From NCBI GenBank assembly GCA_019911785.1, contig JAIOJM010000133.1:1-10190 (forward strand): a stretch of DNA of 10,190 nt. The letters run 5' to 3'. The translations under genes and the position numbers were made by a program. Position 1 is the first letter of the stretch, and every line of letters begins with the position of its first letter. Positions 6,387-10,190 of this stretch are shown here, piece after piece. The DNA is from Sulfuricella sp. (GTDB lineage: Bacteria; Pseudomonadota; Gammaproteobacteria; Burkholderiales; Sulfuricellaceae). Below the pieces are notes generated by a model, which was not told the origin of the DNA, made no database searches, and saw only the letters and a list, made by a program, of their open reading frames with translations.

Positions 6387-7814
6387 TTAAATATGAATCG
6401 ACCGCTTGGTCACGCCCAGCGCCGCCTCGTGCAAGGACTCCGAAAGCGAGGGATGGGCGTGCACGATGCGGGCGATGTCCTCGCTGCTCGCCGAAAATTC
6501 CATCGCCACCACCGCTTCCTGGATCAATTCGGAGGCGCACGGGCCGATGATGTGCACGCCGAGGATGCGGTCTGTTTTGGCATCGGCCAGAACCTTGACC
6601 AGGCCGGCCGTTTCCTGCAGGGCATGGGCGCGGCCGTTGGCACTGAACGGGAAGGTTCCCTTGCTGTACTCCACTCCGGCGACTTTCAGCGCCTGCTCGG
6701 TCTGCCCTACCCAGGCGATTTCCGGCGAGGTATAGACCACCCAGGGGATCGTTGCGTAATTGACGTGCCCGGCCTGGCCGGCGATCAGCTCGGCCACTGC
6801 GATACCCTCTTCCGAGCCCTTGTGCGCCAGCATGGGTCCGCGCACCACGTCGCCAATGGCGTAGATGTTCGGCAAGTTGGTGCGGCAATGCTCGTCCACG
6901 TCGATATGTCCCTGTTCGTCGAGCCTGAGCCCGACCTTGCCGGCATCCAGGCCGGCAGTGTTGGGGGCGCGGCCGATCGCCACAACCAGCTTGTCGAACG
7001 ACTGCTTCTGCGCGCCTTCCCTGTTTTCGAATTCGACAGCGACGCTTTTGCTGCTCACCTTGATCGAGGAGAACTTGACGCCACGGTGGATCTCCAGCCC
7101 CTGTCGCGTAAAGATGCGCAGCGCCTCGGCTGCGAGCTGCTCATCCACGCTGGACAGGAAGGCATCGTTTGCCTGGAACAGGGTGACATTCGAGCCGAGC
7201 CGGCGCCATACGCTGCCCAGTTCCAGGCCGATGACGCCGGCGCCGATGATGCCGAGCCTCTTCGGCACTTCCTTGAAATCGAGGGCACCGGCATTGTCCA
7301 CCACCCGCCTGTTGTCCACCGGCACCTGCGGCAGCTGGCGCGGAGTGGAGCCGGTGGCGATGACCACGTGCCTGGCCTCGACCGATTCCGTCTTCCCGTC
7401 ATGCCGCGCCACTTCGAGTTTCCACAGCGCGCCACCGCCGGCAAAACTGGCCCGGCCGTGGATGATGGCCACCTTGTTCTTCCTTAATAGCACCGCAATG
7501 CCGCCGGTCAGGGTACGCACGATCTTTTCCTTGCGCGCCAGCATGGTGCCGACATCCAGCTTTAGCCCCTCGACCGTGATGCCGTGGGCGGGAAAGTTGT
7601 CCCGGATGCGCTCGTAGTTCTCCGAGGATTCGAGCAGCACTTTGGAGGGAATGCAGCCAACGTTGAGGCAGGTTCCGCCCAGGCTGGCCTTGCCATCCTG
7701 GTTTTTCCAGTCGTCGATGCACACCGTACTCAGCCCGAGCTGGGCGCAGCGGATTGCCGAGACATAGCCGGCCGGGCCGGCGCCGATTACCGCCACATCA
7801 TAGGTTACGGACAT
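6387..7814 (-). CDS. lpdA: Dihydrolipoyl dehydrogenase (E3 of 2-oxoglutarate dehydrogenase)
   Basis: A flavoprotein that reoxidises the dihydrolipoyl arm of E2 and passes electrons to NAD+. From the ATG at 7814 it is 475 residues, the usual length. Visible parts are the FAD-binding GAGPAG (11-16), the redox disulfide in GGTCLNVGCIPSK (C49 and C54), the ATGS turn (154-157), the NAD-binding GAGVIG (191-196), the second FAD motif YAIGDV (318-323) and the C-terminal HAHPSLSE with catalytic H454 and E459. The frame is open to 7835, but the ATG at 7814 is preferred because the purine-rich GGAGGAAGG (7829-7821) precedes it at normal spacing and the protein then starts MSVTYDVAVIGAGPAG. It follows sucB after a 264-base gap that carries repeats, so lpdA may be separately expressed or processed. 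No convincing promoter was found in the 42 bases before the start. Confidence 0.96.
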   Translation of the reverse strand: MSVTYDVAVIGAGPAGYVSAIRCAQLGLSTVCIDDWKNQDGKASLGGTCLNVGCIPSKVLLESSENYERIRDNFPAHGITVEGLKLDVGTMLARKEKIVRTLTGGIAVLLRKNKVAIIHGRASFAGGGALWKLEVARHDGKTESVEARHVVIATGSTPRQLPQVPVDNRRVVDNAGALDFKEVPKRLGIIGAGVIGLELGSVWRRLGSNVTLFQANDAFLSSVDEQLAAEALRIFTRQGLEIHRGVKFSSIKVSSKSVAVEFENREGAQKQSFDKLVVAIGRAPNTAGLDAGKVGLRLDEQGHIDVDEHCRTNLPNIYAIGDVVRGPMLAHKGSEEGIAVAELIAGQAGHVNYATIPWVVYTSPEIAWVGQTEQALKVAGVEYSKGTFPFSANGRAHALQETAGLVKVLADAKTDRILGVHIIGPCASELIQEAVVAMEFSASSEDIARIVHAHPSLSESLHEAALGVTKRSIHI

Positions 7815-7856
7815 GGTTTTCCTTCCTCCGGTCAAGATCGCTAAAAACGGTGATTA

Positions 7857-8022
7857 ACCACGAATGACACGAATGTTCACGAATAAACACGAATAACTTA
7901 GAGGCAATCATCGTGCCGCCTAGAAGCGCGTACTTTTGGCACCAAACAGGTGAATCAGGCTAGTAATTCTAGCCAACTGATTATTCGTGAACATTCGTGT
8001 TTCATTCGTGTAAATTCGTGGT
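7857..8022. repeat. Inverted repeat with arrayed CACGAAT units (sucB-lpdA gap)
   Basis: The left arm (7857-7896) carries four copies of CACGAAT starting at 7859, 7868, 7878 and 7888. The right arm (7981-8022) carries four copies of the complement ATTCGTG starting at 7983, 7993, 8004 and 8014. The outer 9 bases (ACCACGAAT and ATTCGTGGT) are perfect complements, as are the inner 20 bases if the left arm is shifted by one unit. The centre (7897-7980) holds a perfect hairpin GGCTAG-TAATT-CTAGCC (7958-7974) and a weaker CACC/GGTG pair (7940-7952). The element is AT-rich compared with the flanking genes and has no coding capacity. Unit spacing of 9-11 bases is near one DNA helical turn. Confidence 0.8.
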
Positions 8023-8045
8023 AAAAGCTTTTTATAAGCGATATT

Positions 8046-8064
8046 TTCTCTGTGAACTCTGTGG
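8046..8064. repeat. Fragment of a CACAGAG-type periodic repeat
   Basis: On the minus strand this stretch reads as two CACAGAG units (8063-8057 and 8053-8047) spaced 10 bases apart, ending in CCACAGAG on the sucB side. From memory, repeats of this composition are scattered between genes in many proteobacteria. No inverted partner is present in the window, so only one arm or a remnant is kept. It lies 14 bases beyond the sucB stop codon, between that gene and the larger element at 7857-8022. The bases between them (8023-8045) include the self-complementary AAAAGCTTTT (8023-8032). Confidence 0.4.
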
Positions 8065-8078
8065 CCAGAATTTCATTT

Positions 8079-9266
<1,188 letters not shown>

Positions 9267-9281
9267 CTTAATAATCTCCGA

Positions 9282-9296
9282 TAACTTAATGAGTTA
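9282..9296. other. Small AT-rich hairpin in the sucA-sucB gap
   Basis: TAACT (9282-9286) and AGTTA (9292-9296) form a perfect 5-base stem with a 5-base loop. It lies in the 34-base gap between the sucA stop and the sucB ribosome binding site. It is weak and may be chance, but could modestly affect sucB translation. Confidence 0.2.
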
Positions 9297-9300
9297 ATTA

Positions 9301-10190
9301 TTATTTATATTTCTTAAGCGCCGCTTCCACCAAGGCTTGCTGCTGCTCCTGATGCTTTGCCGCATAGCCCACCGCCGGCGATGCGGAAGCGGGGCGTCCG
9401 GCATAGAAAAGCTGCTGCCTGGCCGACAGACATTCGCGCAGATGATGCTGGGTCTGATACCAGGCTCCCTGGTTCATCGGTTCTTCCTGGGCCCACACCA
9501 ACTCCTTAACCTTCTTGTAGCGTTGCATCTCGGCCGTGAATTGCACTGCCGGGAAAGGATAAAGCTGCTCGATGCGGACGATGGCGATATGGTTGAGCTC
9601 GTGCTCGCGCCGTGCTGCCAGCAAATCGTAATAGACCTTGCCGCTGCACGCCACGACGCGGGTGACCTGGTCCGGATCGGTGACGTCCACTTCGCCGATC
9701 ACCGGATGAAATTTCCCTCGCGCCAGATCTTCCAGCGATGACACTGCGTCCTTGTGGCGCAGCAAACTCTTCGGGCTCATCACGATCAACGGTTTGCGAT
9801 AGGGCCGCACCATCTGGCGGCGCAGCAAATGGAATATTTGCGCTGGCGTGGTGGGCATGCAGACCTGGATATTGTCCTCGGCACACAATTGCAGGTAGCG
9901 CTCCGGTCGTGCCGAAGAGTGTTCCGGCCCCTGCCCCTCGTAGCGGTGCGGCAGCAGCATCACCAAGCCGCATAGCCGGCCCCATTTTGCCTCGCCGGCG
10001 CTGATGAACTGGTCGATCACCACCTGGGCGCCATTGGCAAAGTCGCCGAATTGGCCTTCCCAGATCACCAGGGTGCGGGGATCGGCAGTAGCGTACCCGT
10101 ACTCGAAACCCAGTACCGCCTCCTCGGAGAGCAGGGAGTCGATGACCTTGAAGGCCCCGGGATCGCCAAGCTCCCCCAGGGGCACATAGG
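9301..10190 (-). CDS. sucA: 2-oxoglutarate dehydrogenase E1 component, C-terminal part (5' end outside window)
   Basis: The thiamine-diphosphate E1 subunit, which decarboxylates 2-oxoglutarate and succinylates the E2 lipoyl arm. The window shows the last 295 whole codons plus two bases, about a third of the usual length of roughly 930 residues. The frame is open to the right edge, reading YVPLGEL at its visible start; the first ATG-like codon inside is a GTG and not the true start. Family stretches include LSEEAVLGFEYGYATADPRT, WEGQFGDFANGAQVVIDQFI, YEGQGPEHSSARPERYLQLC, VVACSGKVYYDLL, QEEPMNQGAW and YAGRPASASPAVGY. This covers the end of the transketolase-like pyrimidine-binding domain and the C-terminal E1 domain. 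The TAA stop is at 9303-9301, 34 bases before sucB, and the two are surely co-transcribed. Confidence 0.96.
   Translation of the reverse strand, partial: YVPLGELGDPGAFKVIDSLLSEEAVLGFEYGYATADPRTLVIWEGQFGDFANGAQVVIDQFISAGEAKWGRLCGLVMLLPHRYEGQGPEHSSARPERYLQLCAEDNIQVCMPTTPAQIFHLLRRQMVRPYRKPLIVMSPKSLLRHKDAVSSLEDLARGKFHPVIGEVDVTDPDQVTRVVACSGKVYYDLLAARREHELNHIAIVRIEQLYPFPAVQFTAEMQRYKKVKELVWAQEEPMNQGAWYQTQHHLRECLSARQQLFYAGRPASASPAVGYAAKHQEQQQALVEAALKKYK

Noticed and set aside
6366..7487. A 373-codon plus-strand open frame opposite lpdA
   Set aside because: Same cause: a GC-driven shadow of a fully supported gene. It shows no family motifs.
7857..7897. CACGAAT repeats as a possible CRISPR array
   Set aside because: Units are only 7 bases with 2-3 bases between them, there are no spacers, the array is mirrored on the other side, and no cas genes are present.

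Overview
The window looks like ordinary core-genome DNA of a GC-rich proteobacterium, most likely a betaproteobacterium. This is inferred from the 2-oxoglutarate dehydrogenase cluster in the order sucA, sucB, lpdA, zapE, from a stand-alone RlmK-type rRNA methyltransferase, from RhlE, and from the style of the intergenic repeats. No species can be named from the sequence alone. I see no prophage, CRISPR array, toxin-antitoxin pair, tRNA or rRNA.

Layout. Positions 1-972 (minus) hold the first 324 codons of the DEAD-box RNA helicase gene rhlE. Its likely promoter lies in a 169-base divergent spacer and abuts the GTG start of rlmK (1142-2086, plus), a 23S rRNA methyltransferase. The convergent gap 2087-2209 is filled by a palindromic repeat of about 118 bases that runs over the stop codon of prpE. 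From there to the right edge every gene is on the minus strand. In transcription order they are sucA (9301 to beyond the edge, partial), sucB (8079-9266), lpdA (6387-7814), zapE (5282-6367), acuI (4286-5272) and prpE (2210-4117).

Function. SucA, SucB and Lpd are the E1, E2 and E3 components of the 2-oxoglutarate dehydrogenase complex, which makes succinyl-CoA in the TCA cycle. ZapE is an AFG1-type ATPase. AcuI (acrylyl-CoA to propionyl-CoA) and PrpE (propionate to propionyl-CoA) both yield propionyl-CoA, so the downstream half looks like a C3 acyl-CoA module attached to the TCA genes. The lpdA-zapE-acuI junctions are tight (19 and 9 bases). The sucB-lpdA and acuI-prpE junctions (264 and 168 bases) are each occupied by a large inverted repeat built from short periodic units.

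The non-coding repeats are the most interesting content: three different palindromic elements plus a fragment of a fourth type, in three of the intergenic gaps. The protein-coding part is well-known housekeeping biology, and I did not find a new system in it.
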